Positions 42,853 through 53,849 of a DNA stretch of 64,000 bases are shown here, one piece after another. Both the position numbers and the translations under genes were made by a program. Source of the stretch: Leptodactylus fallax (Eukaryota; Chordata; Amphibia; Anura; Leptodactylidae); contig CAMRHE010000156.1 in NCBI GenBank assembly GCA_947044405.1, forward strand, positions 2,771,001 through 2,835,000, given 5' to 3'. Positions within the stretch are counted from its first letter, which is position 1, and each line of letters begins with the position of its first letter. The notes below the pieces were generated by a model, which saw only the letters and a program-made list of their open reading frames with translations, was not told the origin of the DNA and searched no databases.

Positions 42853-44496
42853 CAGTGGGTACCAAAAGTATTCAGATCCCTTTAAATTCATTCTTCATTC
42901 TTTGTTTCATTGCAGCCATTTGCTAAAAGCAAAAAAGTTCATTTTATTTCGCATTAATGTATATTCAGTACCCCATCTTGACAGAAAAAAACAGAAATGT
43001 AGATATTTTTGCAAATTTATTAAAAAAGAAAAACTGAAATATCACATGGTCATAAGTATTCAGACCCTTTGCTGTGACACTCATATTTAACTCACATGCT
43101 GACCATTTCCTTCTGATCCTCCTTGAAATGGTTCTACTCCTTCATTGGAGTCCAGCTGTGTTTAATTAAACTGATTGAACTTGATTAGGAAAGGCAAACA
43201 CCTGTCTATATAAGACCTCACAGCTCACAGTGCATGTCAGAGCAAATGAGAATCATGAGGTCAAAGGAACTGCCCAAGGAGCTCAGAGACAGAATTGTGG
43301 CAAGGCACAGATCTGGTCAAGGTTACAAAAGAATTTCTGTAGCACTCAAGGTTCCTAAGAGCACAGTGGCCTCCATAATCCTTAAATGGAAGAAGTTTGG
43401 TACGACCAGAACTCTTCCTAAACCTGGCCGTCCAGCCAAACTGAGCAATCGTGGGAGAAGAGCCTTGGTGAGAGAGGTAAAGAAGAACCCAAAGATCACT
43501 GTGGCTGAGCTCCAGAGATGCAGTAGGGAGATGGGAGAAAGTTCCACAAAGTCAACTATCACTGCAGCCCTCCACCAGTCGGGGCTTTATGGCAGAGTGG
43601 CCCGATGGAAGCAGCCTCTCCTCAGTGCAAGACATATGAAAGACCGCATAGATTTTGCCAAAAAAACACAAGAAGGACTCCCAGACTATGAGAAATAAGA
43701 TTCTCTGGTCTGATGAGACAAAGATTGAACTTTTTGGCGTTAATTCTAAGCGGTATGTGTGGAGAAAACCAGGCACTGCTCATCACCTGCCCAAAACAAT
43801 CCCAACAGTGAAACATGGTGGTGGCAGCATCATGCTATGGGGGTGTTTTTCAGCTGCAGGGACAGAACAACTGGTTGCAATTGAAGGAAAGATGAATGCG
43901 GCCAAGTACAGAGATATCCTGGAAGAAAACCTCTTCCAGAGTGTTCTGGACCTCAGACTGGGCCGAAGGTTCACCTTCCAACAAGACAATGACCCTAAGC
44001 ACACAGCTAAAATAACAGAGGAGTGGCTTCGAAACAACTCTGTGACCATTCTTGACTGGCTCAGCCAGAGCCCTGACCTCAACCCAATTAAGCATCTCTG
44101 GAGAGACCTGAAAATGGCTGTCCACCAACATTCACCATCCAACCTGACGGAACTGGAGAGGATCTGCAAGGTAGAATGGCAGAGGATCCCCAAATCCAGA
44201 TGTGAAAAACTTGTTGCATCATTCCCAAGAAGACTCGTGGCTGTACTAGCTCAAAAGGGTGCTTCTACTCATTACTGAGCAAAGGGTCTGAATACTTATG
44301 ACCATGTGATATTTCAGTTTTTCTTTTTTAATAAATTTGCAAAAATATCTACATTTCTGGGTTTTTTTCTGTCAAGATGGGGTGCTGAGTGTACATAAAT
44401 GAGAAATAAAATGAACTTTTTTGCTTTTAGCAAATGGCTGCAATGAAACAAAGAGTGAAAAATTTAAAGGGGTCTGAATACTTTCCGTACCCACTG
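42853..44496 (+). mobile_element. Tc1/mariner element (Tc1-B2), same family as Tc1-B
   Basis: Ends CAGTGGGTACC and CGTACCCACTG are inverted and flanked by TA (42851-42852 and 44497-44498). Terminal repeats are about 215 bp with inner and outer AAGTATTCAGA repeats. At 1644 bp it is the full-length relative of Tc1-B and shows what Tc1-B lost. Confidence 0.95.
43234..44278 (+). pseudogene. Tc1-B2 transposase, frameshifted, catalytic Glu lost
   Basis: The first part (43234-43698) runs from MSEQMRIMRSK through the complete DNA-binding region, including SGLYGRVARWKQPLLSARHM, which Tc1-B lacks. A run of seven A near 43660 has shifted the frame; the catalytic part continues in the next frame (43655-44278) with WSDETKIELFG and QQDNDPKHTAK. 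The third catalytic position reads PDLNPIKHLW: AAG at 44090-44092 in place of the usual GAG or GAA. The copy is therefore dead by two independent changes. Confidence 0.93.
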
Positions 44497-44794
44497 TATA
44501 CTGTATGACCTAAGCCATTATAAACAGACAGATACTTCATGATGTTTATGATACTTTAAAATAATGTTAAAATGTAAGTACATCATACCTTCTGACAATA
44601 CCTCTCCACACTTGTGCACCTGAAAAATGTAAAGCACGAGTCAGAACTTATGGCATAATAAATAAAAAACATCTGTATAGTATTCACATAGCATTTCAGG
44701 GGCTACTATTCTCTTATATGAAACATTGCACATTTCCACACTGTCACTCATTTCTTTTTCTTGTCAAGAAACTTAAAATAGAATTTGACATGGT

Positions 44795-45005
44795 CTGACA
44801 CTACAGTGCTTCGTGAAGTTACAATATTAATTGGTTCCAGGATGATCGTTATAAGTTGGAACCTTTGTAACTTGAGACCATAACTCTATGGAAAACTAAT
44901 AATTGGTTCCAAAGATCCCAGAATGTCACCAAAAAAATAAAAATAATGAAGATTAAAGAAAAATTCTATAACTAATATAGACATAGGAAATCCTTACACA
45001 TAAAA
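44795..45005. repeat. Anuran interspersed repeat fragment
   Basis: AATTGGTTCCAGGATGA, GACCATAACTCTATGGAAA and AATTGGTTCCAAAGATCCCA form a pattern I have seen in many anuran sequences; the paired AATTGGTTCC blocks are visible here. There is no coding frame. Bases 44499-44794 are unassigned. Confidence 0.35.
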
Positions 45006-45015
45006 GTTAGAAATA

Positions 45016-45432
45016 CAGTGGGGAAAAAAAGTATTTAGTCAGCCACCAATTATGCAAGTTCTCCCACTTAAAAAGATGAGGCCGGCCTGTAATTGACATC
45101 ATAGGTAGACCTCAACTATGAGAGACAAAATGAGAAAACAAATTTAGAAAATCACATTGTCTGATTTTTTAAGAATTAATTTTAAAATTACAGTGGAAAA
45201 TAATTATTTGGTCACCTACAAACAAGCAAGATTTCTGGCTCTCACAGACCTGTAACTTCTTCTTTAAGAGGCTCCTCTGTCCTCCACTCATCACCTGTAG
45301 TATTGGCACCTGTTTGACATTGTTATCAGTATAAAAGACACCTGTTCACAACCTCAAACAGTCACACTCCAAACTCCACTATGGTGAAGACCAAAGAGCT
45401 GTGGAAGGACACCAGAAACAAAATTGTAGACC
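45016..45432 (+). mobile_element. 3'-truncated copy of Tc1-C (Tc1-C2)
   Basis: It starts CAGTGGGGAAAAAAAGTATT after TA (45014-45015) and follows Tc1-C for about 417 bp, including the first ~17 codons of transposase from ATG at 45381 ([17 protein letters not shown]). It then switches to family A sequence at about 45433. The right end is absent. Point differences from Tc1-C are few. Confidence 0.92.
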
Positions 45433-45703
45433 TGCAACCCCTCGCTAGGATTGCGGGTTCCGAGGGGTTGCCATGACAGCCAGGATGCTGGGCAACGGCC
45501 TCCTGACCGCCTTTGCACAGTTCCCATAGGAACTAATGTGCGATGTTCTGCAATATTATGTATTGCAGGACATTGCACTGGAGAACTGAGATCCCAGATT
45601 CAAGTCCCCTTGCGAGACATGTAAAAAGTAAAAACAAAAACATACACACAGTTTAAAATACCCACTAAAAAATAAACAAACAAAAGTTAAAAAAAAACAC
45701 CTT
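45433..45703 (+). repeat. High-copy repeat family A, one end
   Basis: GGGGTTGCCATGACAGCC, TGTATTGCAGGACATTGCA and TTCAAGTCCCCTTGCG, followed by A-rich sequence, match in inverted order the segment 61760-62400. I know this as a frequent anuran repeat but cannot name it. Confidence 0.5.
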
Positions 45704-45923
45704 TAGGCTAAGGCCCCACGTCGCAGAAACGCAGCTTTTTTTGTTGCAGATTTTGTTGCTGTTTTTTGAGCCAAAGTCAGGAGTGGCTTGAGCAGGAGGA
45801 AAAAGTATAAGAGCTTCCTATATATTTCCCATTCTTTTTGAAGCCATTCTTGACTTTGGCTCAAAAAAACACAACAAAATCTGCAACAAAAGAAGTTGAG
45901 TTTCTGCAACGTGGGGCCTTAGA
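45704..45923. repeat. Fold-back (MITE-like) element, 220 bp
   Basis: Nearly the whole unit is an inverted repeat: TAGGCTAAGGCCCCACGTCG against the complement of AACGTGGGGCCTTAGACTAA, and TTGAGCCAAAGTCAGGAGTG against CATTCTTGACTTTGGCTCAA. A related half copy lies at 49489-49600. Confidence 0.85.
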
Positions 45924-46231
45924 CTAAGGCTATGTTCACACAGCGGAAAATGAAGAGGAATTCCTTTTCATTCATTTTCGCCTGCGGTCAAGCCATGGCG
46001 GTATGCTGATGCAGTGGGCCTAATCAGCAGGGAGTCTCGAGCCGTGGACTCCGTTGCTGAATCAGCCGTGGAAAATCAAACAGGACACTTCTTTTTTTCG
46101 CATCCTGCTGCGATCTCTGTCTCCCATTGAAAACAATGGGAGGTGAATTCTGGGTGGAATCTACTCTGGATTCGGGAGCAAAATCCGCCCCCAAATCCGT
46201 GGCAAATTCCGCAGTGTGATCATACCCTTAT
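45924..46231. repeat. Fold-back (MITE-like) element, 'tatgttcacac' type
   Basis: The ends AAGGCTATGTTCACACAGCG and GCAGTGTGATCATACCCTTA are inverted repeats. The interior has CTCCCATTGAAAACAATGGGAG, a short palindrome. It abuts the previous element. Confidence 0.75.
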
Positions 46232-46368
46232 ATTTAAAAAATGCATAATATAAACAAAAGTAAATAAACAAACATGCTAGGTATGCCCACGTGCGTATAA
46301 CTCCCCCCTATCCAAAAATAGCGTTAATTATCCTGTGAACGCCATAAAAAAAAAAAAATATATATATA

Positions 46369-47996
46369 CAGTACAGACCAAAAGTTTGGACACACCTTCT
46401 CATTCCAAGAGTTTTCTGTATTTTCATGACTATAAAAATTGTAGATTCACACTGAAGGCATCAAAACTATGAATTAACACATGTGGAATTATATACTTAA
46501 CAAAAAAGTGTGAAACAACTGAAAATATGTCTTATATTCTAGGTTCTTCAAAGTAGCCACCTTTTGCTTTGATTACTGCTTTGCACACTCTTGGCATTCT
46601 CTTGATGAGCTTCAAGAGGTAGTCACCTGTAATGGTTTTCACTTCACAGGTGCGCCCTGTCAGGTTTAATAAGTGGGATTTCTTGCCTTATAAATGGGAT
46701 TGGGACCATCAGTTGTGGTGTTCAGAAGTCAGGTGGATACACAGCTGATAGTCCTACTGAATGGAGTGTTAGAATTTGTATTATGGCAAGAAAAAAGCAG
46801 CTAAGTAAAGAAAAACGAGTGGCCATAATTACTTTAAGAAATGAAGGTCAGTCAGTCCGAAAAATTGGGAAAACTTTGAAAGTGTCCCCAAGCGCAGTGG
46901 CCAAAACCATCAAGCGCTACAAAGAAACTGGTCACATGAGGACCGCCCCAGGAAAGGAAGACCAAGAGTCACCTCTGCTGCAGAGGATAAGTTCATCCGA
47001 GTCACCAGCCTCAGAAATCGCAGGTTAACAGCAGCTCAGATTAGAGACCAGGTCAATGCCACACAGAGTTCTAGCAGCAGACACATCTCTACAACAACTG
47101 TTAAGAGGAGACTGTGTGCAGCAGGCCTTCATGGTAAAATAGCTGCTAGGAAACCACTGCTAAGGACAGGCAACAAGCAGAAGAGACTTGTTTGGGCTGA
47201 AGAACACAAGGAATGGACATTAGACCTGTGGAAATCTGTGCTTTGGTCTGATGAGTCCAAATTTGAGATCTTTGGTTCCAACCACCGTGTCTTTGTGCGA
47301 CACGAAAAGGTGAACGAATGAACTCTACATGCCTGGTTCCCACCGTGAAGCATGGAGGAGGAGGTGTGATGGTGTGGGGGTGCTTTGCTGGTGATGCTGT
47401 TGGGGATTTATTCAAAATTGAAGGAATACTGAACCAGCATGGTTACCACAGCATCTTGCAGCGCCATGCTATTCCATCCGGTTTGCGTTTAGTTGGACCA
47501 TCATTTATTTTTCAACAGGACAATGACCCCAAACACACTTCCAGACTGTGTAAGGGCTATTTGACCAAGAAGGAGAGTGATGGGGTGCTACGCCAGATGA
47601 CCTGGCCTCCACAGTCACCAGACCTGAACCCAATCCAGATGGTTTGGGGTGAGCTGGACCGCAGAGTGAAGGCAAAAGGGCCAACAAGTGCTAAGCATCT
47701 CTGGGAACTCCTTCAAGACTGTTGGAAGACCATTTCAGGTGACTACCTCTTGAAGCTCATCAAGAGAATGCCAAGAGTGTGCAAAGCAGTAATCAAAGCA
47801 AAAGGTGGCTACTTTGAAGAACCTAGAATATAAGACATATTTTCAGTTGTTTCACACTTTTTTGTTAAGTAGATAATTCCACATGTGTTAATTCATAGTT
47901 TTGATGCCTTCAGCGTGAATCTACAATTTTTATATTCATGAAAATACAGAAAACTCTTGGAATGAGAAGGTGTGTCCAAACTTTTGGTCTGTACTG
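46369..47996 (+). mobile_element. Tc1/mariner element (Tc1-F)
   Basis: Ends CAGTACAGACCAAAAGTTTG and CAAACTTTTGGTCTGTACTG are perfect inverted copies flanked by TA (46367-46368 and 47997-47998). The terminal inverted repeats are about 205 bp. Length is 1628 bp. It sits in a short TA-rich tract. This is a different Tc1 branch from A-E, with the MARKKQLS-type transposase start. Confidence 0.95.
46783..47833 (+). pseudogene. Tc1-F transposase, frameshifted, catalytic Glu replaced
   Basis: The N-terminal helix-turn-helix is open from MARKKQLSKEKRVAIITLRN through SPSAVAKTIKRYKETG. A frameshift near 46940 moves the linker (GRPRVTSAAED) and the first catalytic context (VLWSDESKFEIFG, about 47235-47275) to another frame. 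A second shift near 47315 returns the core: [29 protein letters not shown], and finally PDLNPIQMVW. There CAG at 47636-47638 replaces the Glu codon expected in this family. The protein ends GGYFEEPRI. Three lesions make it inactive. Confidence 0.93.
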
Positions 47997-48034
47997 TATA
48001 TATACATACGGATATATATATATATATATATACA
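47997..48034. repeat. TA microsatellite
   Basis: An imperfect (TA)n tract follows Tc1-F directly and continues the TA-rich target on its left side (46357-46368). Confidence 0.85.
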
Positions 48035-48039
48035 CACCA

Positions 48040-48665
48040 CAAACCACAATGCGCAAATGAACATATTTTGGTCACTTTGCTTTCACCAAAAATTACAATA
48101 AAAAGTAATCAAAAAGTCATACATACCAAACATTGGTACGAATAAAAAGTACAACTTGCCCTGCCAATACAGAGCCCTGACATATCTCTGTCAACAATAC
48201 AGTAAAAAAGTTATAGGAATCAGAATACGGTGATCACAGGAAAATCATTAATTTTTGAAAAGTGACATTTTATTTGCTAAAGTGGTAAAATGTAATAAAA
48301 ACCAACATAAATATGTTATCGCCGTAACCGTAATGACCCACCGGACAAAGATGCCATGTCATTTTTAATGCAGCGTGAACGCCCTAAAAACAAAATGTAA
48401 AAAATTATGATAGAATTGTGTGCTATTTCACATGGACCCCCAAAACAGGTAAATAAAAGCCAATCAAAACATTATACTATATGTACCCCAAAATGGTGGC
48501 AAAAGAAAGTACAACTCGTCATGCAAAGAATAAGCCCTCACTTAACTATGTCGACAGAAAAATAAAAAAGTTATACATTTTGGAAGACGGGGGGGGGGGG
48601 GGGAATATAAAAAAGTCACTGAACATTAATGTACAAACTACCCTGCGTCCTTAAAGGGTTAAACC
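48040..48665 (+). repeat. High-copy repeat family A, internal region (two tandem segments)
   Basis: ATAAAAAGTAATCAAAAAGTC, GTACAACTTGCCCTGCC, AAGTTATAGGAATCAGAATA and GTGAACGCCCTAAAAACA recur in this order. A second segment from about 48470 repeats ATGTACCCCAAAATGGTGGC, AAAGTACAACTCGTC and AAGTTATACATTTTGGA. Copies in the same orientation lie at 49605 and 51535, and inverted copies at 53165 and 54980. A run of 14 G lies at about 48590-48603. There are no genes. Confidence 0.6.
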
Positions 48666-48729
48666 TATACGGAAAACACTTGTGAAACTAACATTTTCAA
48701 AATAAAAGCAGTTTTGAAAAAGCAGTCTT

Positions 48730-49145
48730 GAGGCTAAGGCCACACATAGCGGGCATAGCGGTTTTTGCTGCAGTGTTTTTCACAGAAAGTCTGCAGAGGT
48801 TTCCTCTAGGGATTTTCTTCTTGCATTATACTATAGGGAAACCACTGGCGTTTCTGTAGGTATAATTGACATGCTGCGATTTCCAAAACCACAATGTTTT
48901 TGGAAATCGCAGCATGTCCGCTGCACGTATTTTGTGTGTTTGCTAGCATCCCATCCACTCTGCAAGGACTGTAAAACGCTGAGGTTTTTGCCAATCCGCG
49001 CTGTTTATGCCACATGGAGCCCCCACATTACACAGGTTTTTTTTTCAGTTTGTGGATGAGATAAAATTAATTCTCATTCACTTTGCTTGTACTGTAAAAT
49101 TCAATGTTTTTTCCACTGTGTTTCTACAACATGAGGCCTTAGCCT
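48730..49145. repeat. Family B fold-back element(s)
   Basis: AGGCTAAGGCCACACATAGC opens the unit, and TTTCTACAACATGAGGCCTTAGCCT closes it. A perfect inner inverted repeat, GCTGCGATTTCCAAAA with its complement TTTTGGAAATCGCAGC, lies at about 48872-48915. The unit shares GTATAATTGACATGCTG and CATCCCATCCACTCTGC with the family B copies at 41040 and 42488. It may be two partly nested copies. Confidence 0.7.
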
Positions 49146-49386
49146 AAAGCCCCTTGCAGACGACCGTGGTGTGGCTCAGTGTGCTATCCGTGTATTTCAC
49201 TGACCCATTCTTTTCTATGGGCCTGTACAAACAACCGTGAATTTCACGGTCCCGTGTGCGGGCCGACAGTCCGGGCCGCATCAGATAGAACAGGTCCTAT
49301 TCCTGTCTGATTTTGCAGCCTGTGCTTCCGTGGCTCCTATTCATTTAATGAAAGGAGCCGCGGTTGTCTGCAACCGGCCTTAGGGT
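49146..49386. repeat. Fold-back (MITE-like) element, 'gcagacgaccgt' type
   Basis: CCCCTTGCAGACGACCG at the left and CGGTTGTCTGCAACCGG at the right are inverted repeats about 17 bp long. There is no coding frame. Confidence 0.75.
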
Positions 49387-49488
49387 TATGCAAAAGAAGG
49401 AAGTAGAAGGTGTCTCTATGATATGCAAATGATCACATTTTCACACTCCAATCTGTGATGTGTCGGAGGGGCATAAAAATCCAGACTG

Positions 49489-49604
49489 AGGCTAAGTCCC
49501 CATGTTGCGGAAACGCATCGTTTTTTGCTGCAGTTTTTTGAGCCAAAGGAAGGAGTGGCACGAAAAGCAATGGAAAATATAAAGGAAGCGCTTAGAAAAT
49601 ATAT
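49489..49604. repeat. Half copy of the 45704-type fold-back element
   Basis: GAGGCTAAGTCCCCATGTTGCGG, TTTTTTGAGCCAAAGGAAGG and GTGGCACGAAAAGC match the left half of the element at 45704. The inverted right half is missing. Confidence 0.65.
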
Positions 49605-49830
49605 AAAAAAATAAAAGTTCAAATCACCCCCCTTTCCCTAGAATACATATAAAAGTAAAATATTACTGTGAAACACATACACATTAGATATCCCTGTGTC
49701 CGAAAACACCGGTCTACAAAAATTTTTTCCCATACGGTGAACACCTTAGCGGGAAAAAAAAATCAAAAGTGCCAAACTGCCATTTTTTCGCTGTTTTGCC
49801 TCTGATAAAAATTTTAATAAAAAGTGCTGG
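49605..49830 (+). repeat. High-copy repeat family A segment
   Basis: ACACATACACATTAGATATC, ACACCGGTCTACAAAAAT and GTGAACACCTTAGCGGG appear inverted at 55300-55420, and GCTGTTTTGCCTCTGATAAA recurs at 51678. Confidence 0.65.
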
Positions 49831-49839
49831 AGGCACATG

Positions 49840-50250
49840 AAACAGGATCTCACCACTGACAATAGGTGATAGTCAAAGTTCACATTCTCTGCACAGGGAC
49901 CTGTGCACCCTGTCGCTCCACTCATCTCTACTACACCACTCATCTCCACTCAGCAGTCTCTACTACAGAATCTTACAGCAGACTACTATTGGCAGTCCCA
50001 AAGCGTTGAATGGAGCTACAGTGCACAGAGGCCACTATGCAGGGAAGGGGAGTAATTGTGACTATCACCTCTTGTCAGTGGTATGATCCTGTGACTATGA
50101 GACTGCTGTTCTATTCAGACAGAGGTATAGCTGACCCCAATCTTGTGATCAGTGCAGGTCCCAGCAGTTGGACCCCCACCGATTAGACACATATTCCCTA
50201 TAATGTGGATGGGGAATAAGGTGTCTTTGTGGGATAACCCCTTTAACCAT
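49840..50250. repeat. Anuran interspersed repeat (family C) copy
   Basis: The segment CACTGACAATAGGTGATAGTC is mirrored by GACTATCACCTCTTGTCAGTG at about 50060, giving a fold-back core. CAGTTGGACCCCCACCGATTAG and GGATAACCCCTTTAACC form the right end typical of this anuran repeat. Confidence 0.6.
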
Positions 50251-51245
50251 TCACAGATAACCACTAGAAGGGTTTTACATTATTGGAGCTGCTTACCTCG
50301 ACTTCTGGACAGTAAAAAATGTTTGGTTATCTGAATCATGACAAGTCCAATTGAAATGAGTGACAATAAATGATATATCCTCCATGGAGTAAAGGCAATA
50401 AACCTAAAAAATAAGAGAATGAAAAATCACACCTCTTCTGTATATATCACATTACATGCATCCATCATCACATCATGAGTAGCAGCAGTAGTTGAGCCTT
50501 TCTGATAAAACACTCGACATAGTGAATGTATAAATCCACGTATAAAAAAACACTGATACACAATTATGCCTTGCTTTAGTGTCCAGAGCACAACTAAATA
50601 TCATGATACTATTTTGTACCGTATAAAGTGAAAGTATGTCAAATGCAGCATAATATGATTTTGCAATGCAATCCATAATGGGGCTGCTTTAAATGTAGAC
50701 AGCTTAGAACTAGATGAGATGCCCCACATTCATCACAATTGCTCATACTGGATGATTCTGGCACATTTTCTGACGCCGATGTCTGATTTTATAACACTTT
50801 CTGATTATATTACTTTAGACCACCTTTACTGCATGAGGCTTTTTGCCACAATGTGGTGAATTGTACATCTTTCTGCTAAGGCTAGGTTCACATCTGCAAA
50901 CAAACTGGTGTAAATACATAAATATGCCTTTATGCCTTAAGGAGCTGAGACAAATAGGTATGTAAACTCCCCCATATAAATGAAACAGAAAAGTTAGCTG
51001 AATTTGTCAATTTCAGCGAAATCATACATCCGTCTTTGTATGTTGGCCTTCTGATTCTCCCTCTACTCATGAAGTCAGGGGAAAAAGGATTGCGCACCTT
51101 GAATTCTATTCTTATTCTTGTCTGATCCTTTATTACAGGAGAAGTCAGCCATAGCCACAGGTAAATGAAAACCTGACCTTGAAACAAACACAAGCAGAGG
51201 TCGCAATAATGTTGAAATATGCATCTGAACACCAATGGTGATAAA
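50251..51245. other. No gene; mostly unassigned DNA
   Basis: GCTAAGGCTAGGTTCACATCTGC at about 50876 is one end of a fold-back element whose other end I cannot place. No coding frames with similarity are present. Confidence 0.4.
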
Positions 51246-51311
51246 TTACTTCAATTGATTATAGCATCTGTTGACCTGTTACTTCAATTGATTATAGCAT
51301 CTGTTGACCTG
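51246..51311. repeat. Perfect tandem duplication of 33 bp
   Basis: Two identical 33-bp units (51246-51278 and 51279-51311) start TTACTTCAATTGATTATAGC. They are identical base for base, so the duplication is recent. Confidence 0.95.
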
Positions 51312-51534
51312 TTCTTAACCAGTGGCAGAGAGGAGGTTAACATTCTGCATCTCCTTGTCAACATCCGCCGCTCTAATACAGCAGATGACTGCACTTTAAA
51401 TATGGTGCTGGATCCCAGGACCCAGGGCTAATACCTGAGATCAGTGTCTTCTCTGATCATGGGCATTTAGCAAATCTGAGGCCCCTGAGCCTCCCAGACC
51501 AAGCCCAATTTCAAGTTAAATAAGAATTTTAAAA

Positions 51535-52030
51535 CAAGTACTTTAAAAATATTTTTTAAAAACAGATCACAAATAAAAATAAACAAAAATTAGGCATCCA
51601 CAAAAGTGCCCAAACCATAAAAATATTTATTCCATTGTGGTAAAAAAGAGTAAAAAAGAGCAAAAAAGGCGAATCGCTGTTTTGCCTCTTGGAAAAATTT
51701 AATAAAAAGTGATCAAAGTATAAGACATCCACCCAAATGGTAAAAATAAAAAACATTTTGTGCCACCATACACAGAAACATAAAGTTACTGGTGTCAGAA
51801 TATGGTGACTAAAATAATCTTTTGAAATATCTAAAGTTTTGGACTTTTGTAAAGGTAATAAAACATAACAAAAAAAACATATAAATTTTTTATCGCTCTG
51901 ATCATGTTGACCCAAAGAATATAAGGAACATGTCATTTTTACTGCACTACAAATGCTGTAAAAAACAAAAAAATGAAACCCTAAATTCGCAATACATCTA
52001 TGGAAGACAGTTATAGTGATTGTTTCTTTG
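51535..52030 (+). repeat. High-copy repeat family A segment
   Basis: CGCTGTTTTGCCTCTTGGAA, AATAAAAAGTGATCAAAGTA, AAAGTTACTGGTGTCAGAATA and TTTTATCGCTCTGATCATGT track the order in 48040-48410 and 49780-49830. Confidence 0.65.
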
Positions 52031-52204
52031 CCTATATAGCGACCTCTTAGCATTAATATGCCTACATATCATATATTTCCATACTGCAAACATCATACTC
52101 CTCGTCTAAAATACTCCTTTGTGACTAAAAAATACTCCTGAAAAATTACAAGAGGAGTATTTTTACTCTTCTGTAAACAAATGTAGTACCATAAATATAT
52201 AGCT

Positions 52205-52335
52205 GTTTCATGACTAAGAATGCTTCAGCAGACGAAACATGTAGAATACTTGTAGGCTTTCAATTCACTGATCTAATGCTTGTTTTAACTGTGTCTACAA
52301 TAAAGATTCAGCATATTTTATAAAGAATTGTGCCA
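52205..52335 (+). repeat. Penelope-like 3' end relic with ribozyme-like core
   Basis: CTAAGAATGCTTCAGCAGACGAAAC is followed by ATGTAG and, 75 bp later, CAATAAAGATTCAGC. The arrangement of a short hairpin (TGC-TTCA-GCA) directly before GACGAAAC and then AATAAAG resembles Penelope-like ends that carry hammerhead motifs. The first core element departs from CTGATGA at three positions. The assignment is tentative. Confidence 0.35.
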
Positions 52336-52339
52336 GATC

Positions 52340-53160
52340 ATCTTTTTTAGTATCTACAGCCACATGGGGTCTCACAGTGGCCTATCCTCCTCTCCCCATT
52401 AATACATGCATGCATGTCTAAACAGAGGAGGCGTATGGGGTTGGTTGGAACAGTAACATTGCATAACAGATAGCCTAAATCTGGAACCAAATCAACAAAA
52501 AGAACAATGTCGGACATTGTAACATACTGTTATTGGGGAAAAGTATCCACCAAGTGGCCACCTATCAATTATGAAAGTGGTTTCCATGTCCCCCATTTAA
52601 ATGGAGCGACAGTCCGACACACCTGCTCCTCTATGTAATCTATATTGGATTTACAAAGATAGTGGAGCCCTGAATTTCACCACCTCTGTCACTCCCATAT
52701 AGATTGACTACATGTGTGCCTCTTACTATATCTCTTACTATATTTATATGGGGGGCAAAAAAACTGATTATGTCAGTTTTCTAAGGTAAAATGCTTCATT
52801 TTTTGGTGCACGGTGATTTTACAACAAACGGGCTACTTTGTCCTCTTTTCTTTCATGCTCGGCACAAAAAAAAAAAAAAGTGGGAAAAGCAGGGATTTAC
52901 TACAACTTCTGCCAGCTGCAACTGAACTCTACATTAGCATCTGGCTGGCGTACAGTTTAGCTCTGGCGCATAAAACCACCCAAGGTACTTCAATTTAATA
53001 AATTATTAATACACCAAAGCTTCTTAATAATTGTGGCACATCTCTCACCGGCGGAGGTCTTTTTTAAGACTAGCGTAGGAAACGGAGCCTTCAACACAGA
53101 TGTAAACGTAACCATAAACTGTTAAGCATGCGGCCTAGTTTGATACTTTAGAACGTAGTC
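52340..53160. other. No gene; unassigned DNA
   Basis: No similarity, RNA gene or terminal repeat was recognised. It may be single-copy host DNA. Confidence 0.35.
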
Positions 53161-53164
53161 TTTT

Positions 53165-53755
53165 TTTGTTTTTCCGTTTCCTTTTTCACGTTATTAAAGC
53201 TTTTTAATTTTAGTGTTGACATAGCCGTATAAGTGCTTGTTTTTTTTTGTTGTTGTACTTTTCTATGACACCATTCTGGGAAACATTTAGCTTCTTGATC
53301 AAATATTATTAGCGGGATAGCACAAAAAAGGTAAATTTTGCCATCCTTTTTTTACTTTCCAAATTTAGCATGGTGTACCAGGCATTATAAATGATATATG
53401 TTATCTTCATTCTGCCAGTCAGTATGAATACGGTAATACCAAGTTTATATTGGGTTTTTATTATTTTTGTGCAATAAAGTCACTTACATGGCACTATAGT
53501 GGCACTATATTCTGAGACCCAAAATTTTTTTTATTTTTCCATCTTCAGAGCTGATGGAGCTGTTTGTTTTTTTTTTTTGTTTTTTTTTTTTTCATTTATA
53601 GCATTCACCATTCAGGATAACTTATATTCTATTTGTATACTACATTTTATATGCATCAATACCACATATGACTATTTTTTTATTATTACTTTTCTGTAAA
53701 AAAAAAATTTAAAAAAATTATTTTATTCGTTTTTTTGTGATTTATCTCATACTTT
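53165..53755 (-). repeat. High-copy repeat family A, inverted segment
   Basis: TATGACACCATTCTGGGAAAC, TTGATCAAATATTATT, GCAATAAAGTCACTTA and ATATTCTGAGACCC are the complements, in reverse order, of blocks seen at 48040-48660 and 51700-51950. The T-rich tracts are low complexity. It ends at the TA beside the pogo-like end. Confidence 0.6.
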
Positions 53756-53849
53756 ATCGTATTTTTCAGACTATAAGACGCACTGGACCATAAGATGCAC
53801 TAAGGTTTTAGAGGAGGAAAATAGGGGAAAAAAATTTTGAAGTAAAATA

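Noticed and set aside
48589..48603. G run as a possible quadruplex
   Set aside because: It is one homopolymer run without the four separated G tracts of a typical motif, and may be a sequencing artefact.
51556..52053. 165-codon minus-strand frame with hydrophobic character
   Set aside because: It lies in T-rich family A repeat sequence, and other copies of the repeat do not keep the frame.
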